64,000 nucleotides of DNA from Ceratobasidium sp. AG-K (taxonomy: Eukaryota; Basidiomycota; Agaricomycetes; Cantharellales; Ceratobasidiaceae): the NCBI GenBank assembly GCA_037039685.1, contig JAWNGF010000011.1, positions 682,001 through 746,000 on the forward strand, written 5' to 3'. The position numbers and the translations under genes were made by a program. Within the stretch, counting starts at the first letter, position 1, and each line of letters begins with the position of its first letter. The notes under the pieces are model-generated. The model made no database searches. It saw only the letters and a list, made by a program, of their open reading frames with translations, and was not told where the DNA came from. Shown piece after piece: positions 41,527-53,300 of the stretch.

Positions 41527-42705
41527 ATGGCGGTATGTACATCTTGCCTGGCATGCATTGGGCTTGACCCCTTTCTAGCCAAAACGTCCTGCCAAAAAAA
41601 CAGAAGCCCCCAAGGCTGCCAAAAAGGCCCGGGTTACTGGTAAGCCGTTCGCCGCCAACGGAGCGAAAACTTATCGGCATAGCTCCTGCACCGCCCTCTC
41701 CCCCCAAATCCACTCGCAAAAGGCCCCAAGGTATGACCATCAGCGTTCTTTTCCCACGTGCTCATGCTCCCAGTGCCCGATACCGAGTCCGAGTCCGAGC
41801 AAGACGACGATCACGGTGAGCACGCATGTACGGGTAGCCGAACCACACTCATCCTCGTAGAAGAATATGCTCCAGAAAGCGATCAAGAGGAACCGGTAAG
41901 TCTTGAGCATTGCTTGAACCCCACTGATTGTGTTTCAAGGTCGACAAACCAGGCACGTTTATCGTCCACCTTTCTTGGCGAGTCTAACGCAACCTGATAG
42001 CGACGAAATCTCAAAGGCAAAAGAGAGGTATATATTCACTGGATTCACGTCACTTTTACCGACAATCTTGTCTAGGCAACAAAGTCCAAGGTACGGACGC
42101 ATACATTTGTCTGGCTCGACCTCATCCTCGCAGACCTTGTGTCTAGCAGCGACGAGGCCATAGCGACCAAACTGGCGCTCGAGAAACCCTGTACGTCTGC
42201 CCGTGTGCGTCTCTGCTCCTACTGACCCTTTGGCAGTGGACAACGGTAAGAATACCGAGCTCGTTTGGATCACGCCAACACCATCACAGATCCACCGGCT
42301 GAAAAACTGTCGACTGTCGACCAGGCCAAAAAGGTCGAGTTTGACCAGGGTCGCATGGACATTGTCATCTTGCTGGCCAAAACGCGACTCGAAAATGCTA
42401 CCACTGCACGGTTGAACCAAGAAACAGCGCGCGACACCACGATTCAAAAAATGGCGCTCGAATTGCAGACACCAGCCGAACGCGAGCGATTTCTCCAGGA
42501 GCGGGCCAACAAGGAGGGGACCAAGGTTCGCAAAGCCAGGTCGGAAACCAAATCGCTGGAACTGCACATGAGTTCACTTCGTGGCGATCTGGTGAGCGCC
42601 CAAAAGGGGTACCACAAGGTGACCAAGGCACAGGCCAAGGGCAAGGAGGAGACCGAGGCAAAGGAAAAGCGCGCATTGATTGAACAGTACCATGCACTGG
42701 CCTAG
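41527..42705 (+). CDS. C3: coiled-coil protein of the element, small-exon gene
   Basis: The first exon is ATGGCG, then an exon encoding KRPAKKTEAPKAAKKARVT (nuclear-signal-like), one encoding PAPPSPPKSTRKRPQ, and acidic exons (VPDTESESEQDDDH, then APESDQEEP). Several tiny exons follow, and a terminal exon 42290-42705 contains GRMDIVILLAKTRLE and ERERFLQERANKEGTKVR. It ends with a Lys/Glu-rich helix (KAQAKGKEETEAKEKR) and TAG. It is homologous to C1 and C2 along its length, and the shared exon phases argue for tandem duplication. Function unknown. Middle splice sites between about 41900 and 42289 are uncertain. Confidence 0.6.
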
Positions 42706-42840
42706 TTCTCCTGTTTCGCGTATGATTACCATGTGCCATTCCCGTTGTACTCGGCGTTATGTCTATATGTGGTGCAGCCTCGTTTGTCCCGATCGTGTGA
42801 TAAAAACACAAGCGTGGTAGCCACTTGCACCCATCCCACC

Positions 42841-45800
42841 ATGTCAATGTTCAACCAGCCTCTCAAGGTCAATGCGGCGGGGCACCCCACGCTGTTTGAC
42901 CATTCTTTTCTAGCAGCCCTTCGGACAGCTAAACCATCCGACTTTGAAGCCCCACCCCCTCCTAGTCCTGAACCAGAGGATGAGCCAGACGAACGCCCTG
43001 ACCAGTTCTATGCCGGTGGAATTCAAGACGGGAATATGATGGGGGTTGAATTTATGCGTCATCTATACAGCACGGCGGGCGGTAACTTGAGCAAGCAAAA
43101 GCGATGGATGCAAGTAATTGAACAGATTGCCCAGTCGAAATGTACATCAGTGACGCCCACAATCAACAAACGACGACGCAGTCTCGAGGCTCGGTGGAAC
43201 ATTTACATAAACTACATGTTCCCCAAACTTTTATTTCCCCAGCAGTATTGGCTCGAGTCGACTGTCGTACCCAACTGGGAGCCATTCTTCCTTGTCCTCG
43301 TGAGTACGGTCATGCATAGCTTCAGTTGTGCTGATGTTTTTGCAGGTTAAAAAATCCCGAGGTCATAGTGGTGTCGAGGGGAACGTTATCCGATCCACCA
43401 CGGTCGAGCAATGGGGGGTCACATTCTTGTGGCTCATTGGTCAAAAAATGACGGATGAAGCGGGCGAAACAACCGGCACCAAAATCCTGACAGGAGGACT
43501 ATGGCAGAAGATGAAGGACCGGATATCTTGGAGTAGGTCATACCGTATCTCGGGACGCGAGCTAATGGTCTTGCAGTGTCCCGCGAGCTCGAGCTAGCCC
43601 GTCATCCCAAGGAAAAGGTATTCATTGGCCGACCGGAACTCTTGCTCATGATCCGTCACGGTTTTGCCGCATCCAAGGGGAGCGCAGGGAAACGGCTGGT
43701 ACACCAGCAAATGGTGGTTCTCTTGAACCTCGTGTTTCATTGTGGAGTGCGAATGGGTTCGCTCGGCTGGTCAAACAAAGAGTACAAGGAGCTGGGATTT
43801 GCAAGTCTTTTCTCGTTTTTTAAGCGCCAGACTCTGACATTGTGCAGTATGCCAAGCTCGAGGACCTGACGATCGAAAATGAAGGCGACGTGGGTGAATG
43901 TCTATTCAGTGTCACCCTTGACATCAAGTACAGAAAGGTGGGCTATATGCACATTCCTCACGCAGTTGTTCATACTTTACCAGGGCTTCAACATGACCGT
44001 GGATGCTGGACCCCCCACAAGCTTCAAGATGGATCCAGTGACCAAAGTCCACAATCTGTTGTTTGACGCACCAACGCAAATGGTCATTTTTCTATTCATG
44101 CGCGGCGCACTAGAGGGGTGTGAAGTAGGTCAATCATTTCTACCCGCATCCGTCTAATATCTTCTAGTCGTTACAAGACGTTATCAAGTATCCATTCAAA
44201 CAGTTCAAGATCAAGGGCGAAATGAAGAAGCACCCATTGTGAGTTGACGTTTCATCTGGAGCACTTGCTCAACCCTTTTAGATTCCTGGAACGAACTTTT
44301 GGGGGAAAGAACCTTGGTACCGGACCTGCGAGTGCCCCGGGCCTCACGTACTCGGTCCGCGCTTCGGGTGAAGCAGTGGACATTCCAGATGTCACCGGGC
44401 ACACCATTCGCCATGAAAGCGGTCATCGAGTGGGTAGCTAAAAGTATTTGACTACTGCTAACGAACGTTAGGTGGCAATGGTCATGGGAGTCGAGGTGGC
44501 TCAAATGTACTTGGCCCATACCGAGGGCCGGACGACGTTTAATATACACTACGACTACAATACCCTCAACCTTCCGGTGGTTGCTATTGCCCTTGGAGAG
44601 CTCGATCACACGGCGCCCCTCGCAAATAGGGTGTGTCTGTCTGTTGGCTACTCACCACGTACTCACGTCCACTAGATGGCACTCAAGCGCCATTCAAAGG
44701 GCAGGCGGTCGGCTCAGGCGCTGTTGCTCCAAATGCCAAAGCGACTGGCGCTTGAAGCCAATCAGCCAGAAGAGCAGGAGCAGCCAGGGCCCCAGCAAGC
44801 CGAGTGTTCTAATGCAGGCGCCCGAACAAAGCGAAACATCACAAAGCTTACCCCAGAGGAAAAAGCCCAGGCAGAGGCAAGTTTTTCCCTGTGTACTTGA
44901 AGCGAGTGCTCATGACGCGACAGCGAGACCCAACAGTCGTCGATCTTGACCGTCAACTTGCCGCGCTTTGGGATCGATGGGACGTGTTGATGCCCACTGA
45001 AGCAACGGGATTTGGTCGACGACAACCCAAGTTTATCGACAAGGCATACGCCAAGTGGGCCAACGACCCCATATTCCAGCAAAATAGAGTGGCTCTCGAG
45101 GAGGTGGGCTTATTTGTGCACCGTGAATCTTTTCTCACTTCTTTCCAGCTACATGAAAATATCAAGACCCTCTCAGAGCGCCGAATCCGCGCCTTGGAAA
45201 ATGCCAAGCGGCCCATTCGAAGTGCCAAACAAAAGTCCAAAAAGTTTGACAAGAGCAAGGTGACGGCCAGGGATATGAAAGCGGCCGACAAGCAAATGGA
45301 AGGACTGGTGTATTCGGCGAAAAACCTGCCAAGTCTAACCTTGGGATTGTCGGTAAGTTTGTTCAAAATCATATGATCAACATTAACCGCAGGTCAGATA
45401 CTGGGTGGCGAGGATGTGAGAAAGGTGGGTACACACAGTGTCGTGTGAGCGTTACCCATACAAGTTGCCTAGCCGGGGTTCGGAAGCGGCTTGCTGACCG
45501 AGGCATGCCGGAAAGCATTGCGCGATCCCCTGCTGGTCAAAAAACTTGAAGAAGATCGAGCCCGTGAAAAGACTGAACAGGCACGGAAAGATGCCGAGCT
45601 CGACAAACTGGGAGAGCAGCAAGGCGACGACGATGAAGACATCTGGTTTGAGGGTGAATCCGAGGCCCAGGGTCAAGATGGCGAACCGGCGGCGGTTGAA
45701 ACTGACTGGGTACAGCCGGCAGAGCCAGCAGAGGGCAATCGGTTCAAGGACGTCGAGGAGCTGGAGGTTTTTGATTCAGAGCTAAGAGAAACCAAGATCG

Positions 45801-46724
45801 AGATGATGGAGGCAACCATATGGCCATTAGTCGAATCCAAGGCGGAGCAAATCGTCGTCAAAGTATGTTTCTCACCAAGTATGGTCCCGAGTCTGAGTCG
45901 TCCTAGGCCTACAACGGCAAATGGCCGTGCCTGCTTTGCTTACAGATCCCCCTGGAAATCAAGGCCAAGACACGAGGATCAAGGACCCACGGGCTGTTTG
46001 ATATCAAGGCCAACCTCACGAGGCATCTGTAAGTGCGTCGAGTCCACCTCGGTACTCTGTCTGACTGTTGTAGTGATTCGCATTCTCCATGGTTCAACCT
46101 CATCGGAGCCATGCTCACCGACAAGGACTCGGAGTTTCAGTGCCCATCACACAGTTGTGAACACACGTAAGTTCCTGAACTTGCCTTGTCGCCGCCCTAA
46201 CTTGGTCTAGTACAACCACCATCCCCGACATGCAAGAGCATTGCATTACCGAGTGTGTCGACCGCCATGTATTCCAGTCCTTGAAGAACGAACATGACAA
46301 CATCCCTTCCCATGGGACGACCAAGGCCCGAGCCGCTAGGAATCAATTATATGCACTCGAGAATGACGGCTTGCCAATGCCCCCACTCCAGCGCGGCGAG
46401 CTGGAGCGCGTGCATAACATGAGCGAGCGCGACTTTAAGACGTTGGAGGGCGACATCGATGCAAGTTATTTGGCTCGTAACTGGGCAGTATGCTCACATT
46501 TCTTTCAGAGGCCCGAGGGAGAGCTCATGGTATCCGTGCCAGCGATTCGCGAGTTCCTCGACGAAGGTCTCGCCGCGATCCCGGACGATAATCTTATCAA
46601 GGATTCGCGAGCGTCCGAGTCTGTGTATCAGGTTTCTCGGCGAGCTATTACTGACGACTTGCACCACGCGATGAACGAGCTCTTTAAAGAGGCCGACGAC
46701 ATGATCAAGGGTGCAAATGAGTAA
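42841..46724 (+). CDS. tyrosine recombinase, DUF3435/Starship captain-like, with C-terminal zinc fingers
   Basis: 17 exons: 42841-43299, 43346-43532, 43577-43800, 43848-43937, 43984-44124, 44168-44238, 44282-44429, 44472-44630, 44676-44876, 44924-45103, 45149-45352, 45398-45424, 45473-45862, 45907-46028, 46074-46166, 46211-46487, 46509-46724. All phases agree, giving 1062 residues with no stops. Catalytic set: R274 in FHCGVRMGSLG, H431 and R434 in GHTIRHESGHR, H456 in LAHTEG, and Y467 (or Y469) in NIHYDY. The R434 to H456 distance of 22 equals that of lambda integrase. The N-terminal 200 residues would be the core-binding domain. A coiled-coil/acidic region (about 560-820) follows, then C835/C838 with H867/H871 and a second C891/C896 cluster with H908. 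This order (recombinase, RDP-x-x-x-x-L helices, zinc fingers) is what I recall for DUF3435 proteins. Introns at 43801 and 44877 begin GC. Confidence 0.82.
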
Positions 46725-46919
46725 ATGTAGACTGTCAAATATATGTATTTTTTCCACAACGTCCTCCTGGCATTGGTGGCCGTTTGAAAACCGAGGAGTT
46801 CAGCCCAAAGTACCGTGTTCACAGAGTTCCGACCACCGCGTTGACATGGTACAAGTCGTTGGAAACCCGTGGTAATACAATACTGGGTGATACTTGTGAT
46901 CAAAATGGACTAAAAAATA

Positions 46920-47002
46920 TTCCCACTGCCTGGATCGAACAAGCGGCCTCGTCATTGCACCCAGGCTACTAGTGACGCGCTCTACCACTGAGCTAAGCGG
47001 GA
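46920..47002 (-). tRNA. tRNA-Thr (anticodon AGU) with an 11-base intron
   Basis: Minus strand: acceptor TCCCGCT pairs with AGTGGGA, the D arm is GCTC/GAGC, the anticodon stem is CGTCA/TGACG, and the loop CTAGTA + A carries anticodon AGT, interrupted after base 37 by the intron GCCTGGGTGCA. The T arm is GCTTG, loop TTCGATC, CAGGC. A run of six T follows the 3' end. Its 3' 31 bases recur at 36777-36807, so it is the likely integration site of the recombinase element. Confidence 0.9.
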
Positions 47003-47116
47003 CTTGTTATATTATCAAGCAGACGCACTTGATGTTTGCAATGATTTTTGCTGGTTGTTTTGGCCCATGCATAAATCCCAAGTCCCACTCACGTGAGTTG
47101 TCTAGCCACCGCCACC

Positions 47117-48486
47117 ATGACCGATCTCGTGCAGCTCCTCAGAGACGCCCGGCGACATTTACGGCTTGCCTCGGGATATCTCGAAAAGATTGCTATAGCA
47201 GAGCTGCCCAAAATCATGCCTTGCACCACTCGGTACCTGGTCAACGACTTGTGCAAACAGTTCCCGACCATCCGGAAGCGAATGCACTCGGCGCAAGGGG
47301 TATGTTTTCACAAATAGTAATGTCGAGTCTAACCTGTTTCCAGTCGCTGAAATCCAACTCTAGAGAAAGAGGAGGGGGTCGTGGGGGCGGCCGAGTGAGT
47401 GACTTGCTGTGGATTGGCACATCGCTAACCAGGTGTAGGATCATCTAGAGCCCGCTGAACCTACAGTAAGCGACCTTTAATCGTGACGCCTTGACTCATT
47501 CCTCTAGTTTCCTGACCCTGAAATCTTGAACCGGCTAAAAATCCTCGCGTTGGAGCCGCTCGACGAGGACGAGTTTGAAAGGTGCTTGCTCGTCAGGGAA
47601 CAGGATACCCACGCAAGTATAGTCACGACTGGGCTGAAATTGATCGTCCAAGGGATAGAGCGCTATTCGGATTACAGTGTGGCAAGTAGTGTACTCGCTG
47701 CCATTCCCAGGCTGACTCGTCGCAGCGCGCTACTTTGGGCGAGCTTTCGGCGAGTCACATATGCAGCATATTGGCTCGTCCATCCCGTTGGGTAGACATC
47801 TCTCAAGTCAACAGCCGTGAACTTTTGACCATTTACCAGGCGAGTGCTAGAAGCTTTCGTCTACAAGGTTTAACACCCATCCAGGCACTAGATACTCGTC
47901 CCAATGCTACCAATGTCCGCACTCAGCCCGAGTTACTGCAGCACATTGGCGTCAATCTCGAGGCGCTCCGTTTTGCGCTCGTCTGGCAGTGTCCAACCAC
48001 GGGCAACACGCTTAGCGAGCACAAAGCAGCCATGGCCCTTGGCATGTACCGTCATAGTACCGGCGACGAGCGCCCCGAGAACGACATTTCCGACTCGGAT
48101 GAATTTGCCGACTTTCAGACCAAGCTCGGAGATTATCGCCGTGGGGCCAATCGGTACCTCCGCGCATACAAACTCGTACGTTGCTTTTCAGCGTCGGACC
48201 AGCGCTGACAACAATCCAGTTTGGAGCCTGGCTGATCCTCGTTCCTCACTTGTCTTTTTATCGGTTTAAAGACTCGTATGTCGGCAACGATCTGATCAAG
48301 CTCGTCTACAAAATTGAAGACACGCCTGAACTTGTTTCTCACTTGAACGCGCGGAAAAAGCTGGGCGAGTCGTATCTCAAGGTGTTCATGGACGTTTTGG
48401 GGGGAGAGTCGGGATGTATTACCCGTGCTTTGGAAAATATTATCGCCGAGTCCCAAGAGTTGGAGGAGGATGACGGTTTCATGTAA
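47117..48486 (+). CDS. X: unrecognised protein, family X/Y/Z
   Basis: Exons 47117-47299, 47344-47394, 47439-47465, 47508-47678, 47726-48175 and 48220-48486 give 382 residues, all in phase. The start is in the context gccaccATG, 19 bases after a CACGTGA site. The N-terminus is basic and helical, followed by an Arg/Gly stretch ([11 protein letters not shown]). Shared family blocks are LEPLDEDEFERCLLVREQDTH, LLQHIGVNLEALRFALVWQ and YKLFGAWLILVPHLSF. No catalytic motif, membrane span or signal peptide is seen. Y and Z align to the same blocks. It lies just outside the tRNA-Thr, on the host side of the putative element. Function unknown. Confidence 0.65.
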
Positions 48487-48563
48487 CATACTTTTGCGTG
48501 AATCTACCAGCCACCAAATAAAGAGCGGGTGCACGTGATCCGCGACCTCTGCCGCTCTCCACC

Positions 48564-49943
48564 ATGATCGACGTCCCCATTGGCCCCTTTGCCGAATTGC
48601 GCGAGGGACTTGATGCTGTCTCTGGAGCACTGAGTTACCTCAACAGTATTGAAATATCCCCTCGCAGGGACATGTCCGACGCCGAACAAGAAGCTCTTGA
48701 CGAATATCTCGCCCAGCTGCCAGGTATCGTTAGAGAGATGAACCAGCTTAAGCGTACTCTACAAGAGGATGAACAGGTATGACCGCTAATATTGCTATAT
48801 TCGTCTCTGACGGATCCCAGATTCAACGCCCGGGAAAAAAACGCAAACAAAAAGAACAAGAAAATGTATTGCCATTGCCATTGCCCGGCGAGAAAGTACC
48901 CAATGTACGTTGAATCCCCGCATACATTCGCTCAACTGACCTCTACCAGGTGCGCTCGCCGTCTTACCACGACGAGGTGATGGGATTCAAGGGTGCTGAG
49001 AGATTTTCGTTTCGCGAATTCGTCTATCGCACGTGTGGCTCGAACCCGTTCCCGTGTTCACTTGACCACGCATTCAAGTGCGCCGTGGCAGGGTTTAATG
49101 ATACGCCAGGAACAACCTCCATGGTGAGTGCGAACTACCCCAAAGTGCGAAGCTAACTCGTATTAGATAACATTGATGGACAAGTACACTTTGTACGACG
49201 ACGAAGCAAGCCTGCTCAATCTCGTTTGCGACGCCAATAATGTGCCGCCTGGGACAGACCAGGAGCAACTGTCATACCTCTACTCGGTAGGTCGGAACCC
49301 AGGATTGACGTGCGCTAATGAGCTGCAGATTATCAAAAAGCAAGGGAATTTTCTCAGTGAAGGAACCCGCCCGTGGCTCAAGCACATATGTTGCATTATG
49401 GTCCATCTGCGCTTTGCCCTCAAGTGGCGCGAGCATGGTGGGAGGGGCACCGACGCCGACGCGCGCAAGAAAACAGCCCGTGAGGCAATCTACAAGCCCA
49501 AAGGTCCCATGACGGAAGTGGAGCGCGAATCCACAAACTATAAGAAATGGCTGGGCCGCTTTAACCCGAGGCGTACTGCTTGTACCCGTCTGCTGGAGGC
49601 GTACGAAGTAGTGAGTCCCAAAGGCGAGTCTCGATAGTCACTAACATGGTTCTAGTTTGGGTCGATTGTTATCCTCCACCCCGGGTTCTCGTACCAGGCC
49701 TTTCAGTGCTCTCGCAAGGGTCCCGGAATCGGCGATTTGTTGGAAATGGCGCCCGACCAACTGCGGGAAGATAATCCCATCCCCGGAAATGAGATCACAA
49801 ATCGCGCATTGACTCGTAGCGTCCTTGACTACCTCGTCGAACCCGATACGGAAGGCGATAGTACAAAGTCTTGCCTGGAGCTCTTTGGGTTGATTGAACA
49901 GCAGGTTGATCGCTCGTTTATTGGTCTGCTCCCGATGGCTTGA
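48564..49943 (+). CDS. Y: unrecognised protein, family X/Y/Z
   Basis: Exons 48564-48776, 48821-48904, 48950-49123, 49167-49286, 49329-49610 and 49656-49943 give 386 residues, nearly the same as X. The start has the context ccaccATG and follows a CACGTGAT site by about 27 bases. The N-terminus is acidic and helical (YLAQLPGIVREMNQLKRTL). A basic patch GKKRKQKEQE follows and could be a nuclear signal. Family blocks are WLKHICCIMVHLRFALKWR and YEVFGSIVILHPGFSYQAF, placed on the same exon border (the last intron) as in X. Only 77 bases separate X from Y. Function unknown. Confidence 0.65.
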
Positions 49944-50024
49944 TCAGTTTCTCCAGCCTGTATGGATAGGATGTGAATATATGCGCTATCAACTTGTGAT
50001 AAATAACATCTCTTCTCAACACGC

Positions 50025-50127
50025 TGGACACGCCTAGGAAGCGTGGCAGAAGAAGGAAGGTTGGTTGGCTATGGACAATACACAGGCTATATAGGTCCTC
50101 GGACCCTGACTCCGAACCCCTACTACA
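50025..50127 (-). repeat. 3' LTR
   Basis: 103 bases, identical to the other LTR. Read on the minus strand it carries CTATATAG and the small inverted repeat CACGC/GCGTG. A G-run (minus strand, directly upstream, plus 50128-50139) is the polypurine tract. Confidence 0.92.
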
Positions 50128-50361
50128 GGTCCCCCCCCATAAGACGACCGTGCGTCCTCGTGCGATCCACAGAACTGACAAACGTACAAAACTCCAGACC
50201 ATATACCATGCCCCCACCCAGTTTTCGGATAGGTTATCATAGCTGTAAGAGAAATAATGTCATCATTCGGCAAATATATATATAGGTGCAAACGAGCCGG
50301 GCGAGGGTCAAAGTGAGGGAAAGTGGGACCAAGGAAATATGTAAGAGAAAGGAGTGTGTAC

Positions 50362-53300
50362 TCAACTGGATAGATCTGTTTGGTAATTATTTGGAGATTG
50401 AGTAGCGTCCTCGCGTAGGAGCGGAAGACGGATCTCGGGACGCGGCGTGGGGGGGAGCAGCTCGATCGGAGTCTCGATCGCGGGCTTGGAAGCAGTGGGA
50501 TTGGCTCTACGTGCTTGGGCTAAGGCTTCTGCGTATTCTGCAAGCGGGGTTCCGGGTCGTGGGACGAAAGGGCGGAGGAGGCGGGTGTGGGTGGCTTCGG
50601 AAAACTTCTTCCCGTGGAGGTCTTCAAGCGTGTAGGAATTGAGTGCTTTCGAGACGACCCGGAGTGGGCCGGACCAGCGAGGTACCAACTTTCGAGCGGC
50701 TGCGTGCGTCTCATCCCATCTCGCGTCGTACCGCTGGACTAGGTCCCCGGGCTTGAAGTTGGCGATTCGCGCGTGCTTGTCGAAGGACTTTCTTCTGCGC
50801 TCTGCGTGCTCGAGTGCTAAAGCATAGGCATCCTGACGGAGCGAGTACGTGAGTGCCATATTGACCTCCACCTCGAGCAACGAGGGTTCTCGAATGGTAG
50901 CACTTAGCTCTGCCCGCCTTTCAGCGCTGATTTGGCCCGTCAAGAGTTCACGTGGAGTGTACGATAGAGAGGGGAGCGTTCGATCGTTGAGTTGCGCGAC
51001 GGCGGTGGCTAGGTGCTTGGGCCACGCTCCCGGTGTCGTTGCTGGATCGGCATCCTCCTCGGGTGATTCTCCAACCGTTGGTGTGCACAGGCGTTTCAAC
51101 CGGCCAATGAGAAGCTTGTTGTAACCTTCCACGAGGCCGTTCGTCCAGGGAGCATATGCGGGTGTCTTGATAATGGATACCCCCCGATCCTTGGCCCAGG
51201 TTCTGACTTCTTCGCAGTCGAAATGCGAACCTCCGTCCGCCATGAACGTTCGCGGAGTGAGGATCATGTCCGCAACTCGTGAGAGCAGGTCCACCGTTGT
51301 TTTTCCAGTGCCAGGGCCTCTGAGTGGGAACGCAAATGCGAATCTGCTGTATGCATCGACTACCACTAGGACGTTCTTGAATCCTCCGTGTCCGACGGGC
51401 AGCGACAAATAGTCTCCGACTAGGAGGTCGAATGGGCGAGACCTTGTGATTGGTTGCATTTGAGCGGACAGGAGTCGTGGGCCAAAGTTCTTGCACCTGG
51501 GGCACGATGTGATTGCTTCGATCGTGTCCTTCCGTAGGTCCGGCCAGAAGAACCGCTGTTGCAAGGCGAGGATCGTCATGTCGCGGCCGAAGTGTCCTCC
51601 TGCTGAGTGTACAGCCAGTGCCATCTCTTTTGCTTCGTTACGTGGAATACACTCAACTTTGCCAGAATGCTTTGTCCTTTTCCCGCCGACCAGCCAGAGT
51701 TTCCCGCCTTCGACCAAGAATCCCTCTGCCCGGTGTGCTTGCCGCTTTCGCATTCGTCGCTCCTCGGCTGACTCGTCTTCAGGTTCGCCTGTGTCGAAGA
51801 GCAGGTGGTTAAGGACCGAAGAGAAGTACGGGTCGTCTATGAACCGAGTAAGGAGGGCACGCGAAGACTCGTCGTCGACGAGGAGGTACACATCGTTCAG
51901 AAGGCCTTTTGCTGACTCCCAACCGGGGTCCACCGTGGAGTCCTGTCCCGCCGGGGTGTTGTCATCTGGCCTAGACTCGTAGATCCTTGAGAGCGCATCA
52001 CCCACTCGGTTTTCTGCTCCCGGTTTGTGCCTCACCGCTCGAATGTCCCGCGCAACAATGGACTCGCGCCAGCGTTCGTGGGTCGAATTGAGCTTGTTGT
52101 TCCCGAGGAGGTCGGCGAGTGCTTTGCAGTCTGTTTCTATCTCAATTGGTTGGCCGTATATGATGCTGTCGAACTCGTCAAGGCTGTACTTTAGGGCTGC
52201 GAACTCGAGGAGGAACGGGATGTATCGTTCCTCCGTGCGTGAGGTTCGTTTGGATGCGAAGGCCACTGGATACATCACCTTGTGCGTTAGCCCTTTCTCG
52301 TCCTGGACTTCCCATTCCTGTGAGAGGACGGCTCCGAAGCCATATTTCGAGCCATCTGTTGTGACGATGAATGGTCGCCCGTCATACACCGGCGCCCGAG
52401 TGAGATTGTCAGCTGTCAGAATGGTCTTGAGTTTGGCAAATGCATGTCGAGCTGTGTTGTCGAGTACGATCCGGGTCTCCTTGAGTGCTCTCTTGTACTC
52501 CTGGTTGCTTGCGGGTGTTTTAACTTGCGGTGAACGGATATCGCGCGTAAGGTCTGTGAGTGGCTGTGCGATCCTGGCAAAGTCGAATATCTTGGTACGA
52601 TACGAGCCCACACACCCTAGAAAGCTCATTATTTCCAGTGCCGTTCTCGGTTCCGGCCAGTCAAGGATGGCTTTGACTTTTGACAGATCTGGTCGTATCC
52701 CTTCCGCGGAGCATCGTGCACCAGCAAACTTGGCTTCAGACATGAAAAGAACGGTTTTAGCTGGAGCCAGCGAGAGCCCGTGTGAACGGCACTTAGCGAA
52801 TATTGCCTTGAGCTTCAGCATCCCGTCTTCGAATTCATCACAGGCCGATGCCACATCATCCATCCAGACTTCGAGGTCCTTTCCTATTAGATCGTGGAAG
52901 GCAGCCGCCAGTGTCTCACAGAAAGTGGTGGGCGCACCAGTAAGTCCGAATGGCATTCTGAGGTATACGTAGTAGCCCCTGCCATCCACATGGAACCCAG
53001 TATACGGGACGCTCTCCGGGGCGACTGGTATTGCATTGAACCCCGCCATGAAGTCCATGACTGAAACCCATCGGTGTCCAGCGATTTTACGTTGCATTGC
53101 TGCAAGGTCTCCCATCGGGAACGGGCGGAGCTGTGTCACACGATTTACCGATGCAAAATTGTGAACTAATCGGAACTTAGCTTCGGGCGCTGATGTATTC
53201 TCCACTGGGTCCTCGGTCTCCGCTTCCGGCCACATAATTGGCAGCCCATATTTGAGGCACTGATCGTTGGCCATTTTTCGGAGTGCTGCAATGCTGGGTA

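Larger units (their letters stand above)
36777..46949. mobile_element. putative tRNA-Thr-targeted tyrosine recombinase element (about 10.1 kb)
   Basis: Bounded by two same-orientation copies of the 31-base tRNA-Thr 3' end (36777-36807 and 46919-46949, 29/31 identical). The right copy belongs to an intact tRNA gene and the left is a bare fragment followed by its own T-run. Everything between (three coiled-coil genes and a tyrosine recombinase) is on the plus strand. The recombinase ends about 195 bases from the intact tRNA. The element lies on the 3' side of the tRNA, as expected if the incoming end restored the tRNA gene and the displaced 3' end was pushed to the far side. Element status is inference; the ends were not proven by an empty site. 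Confidence 0.55.

Noticed and set aside
41024..41740. Minus-strand frame of 238 codons opposite C2
   Set aside because: Antisense of the C2 coiled-coil exon and the spacer; no start context or similarity.
42841..46724. Classification of the recombinase as a Crypton or DIRS element
   Set aside because: No reverse transcriptase is nearby, and the C-terminal coiled coil plus zinc fingers and the domain order fit DUF3435 better; a phylogeny would be needed to settle it.
52025..52972. Plus-strand open frame of 315 codons
   Set aside because: It is the antisense shadow of the reverse transcriptase region of pol, and its protein has no family features.
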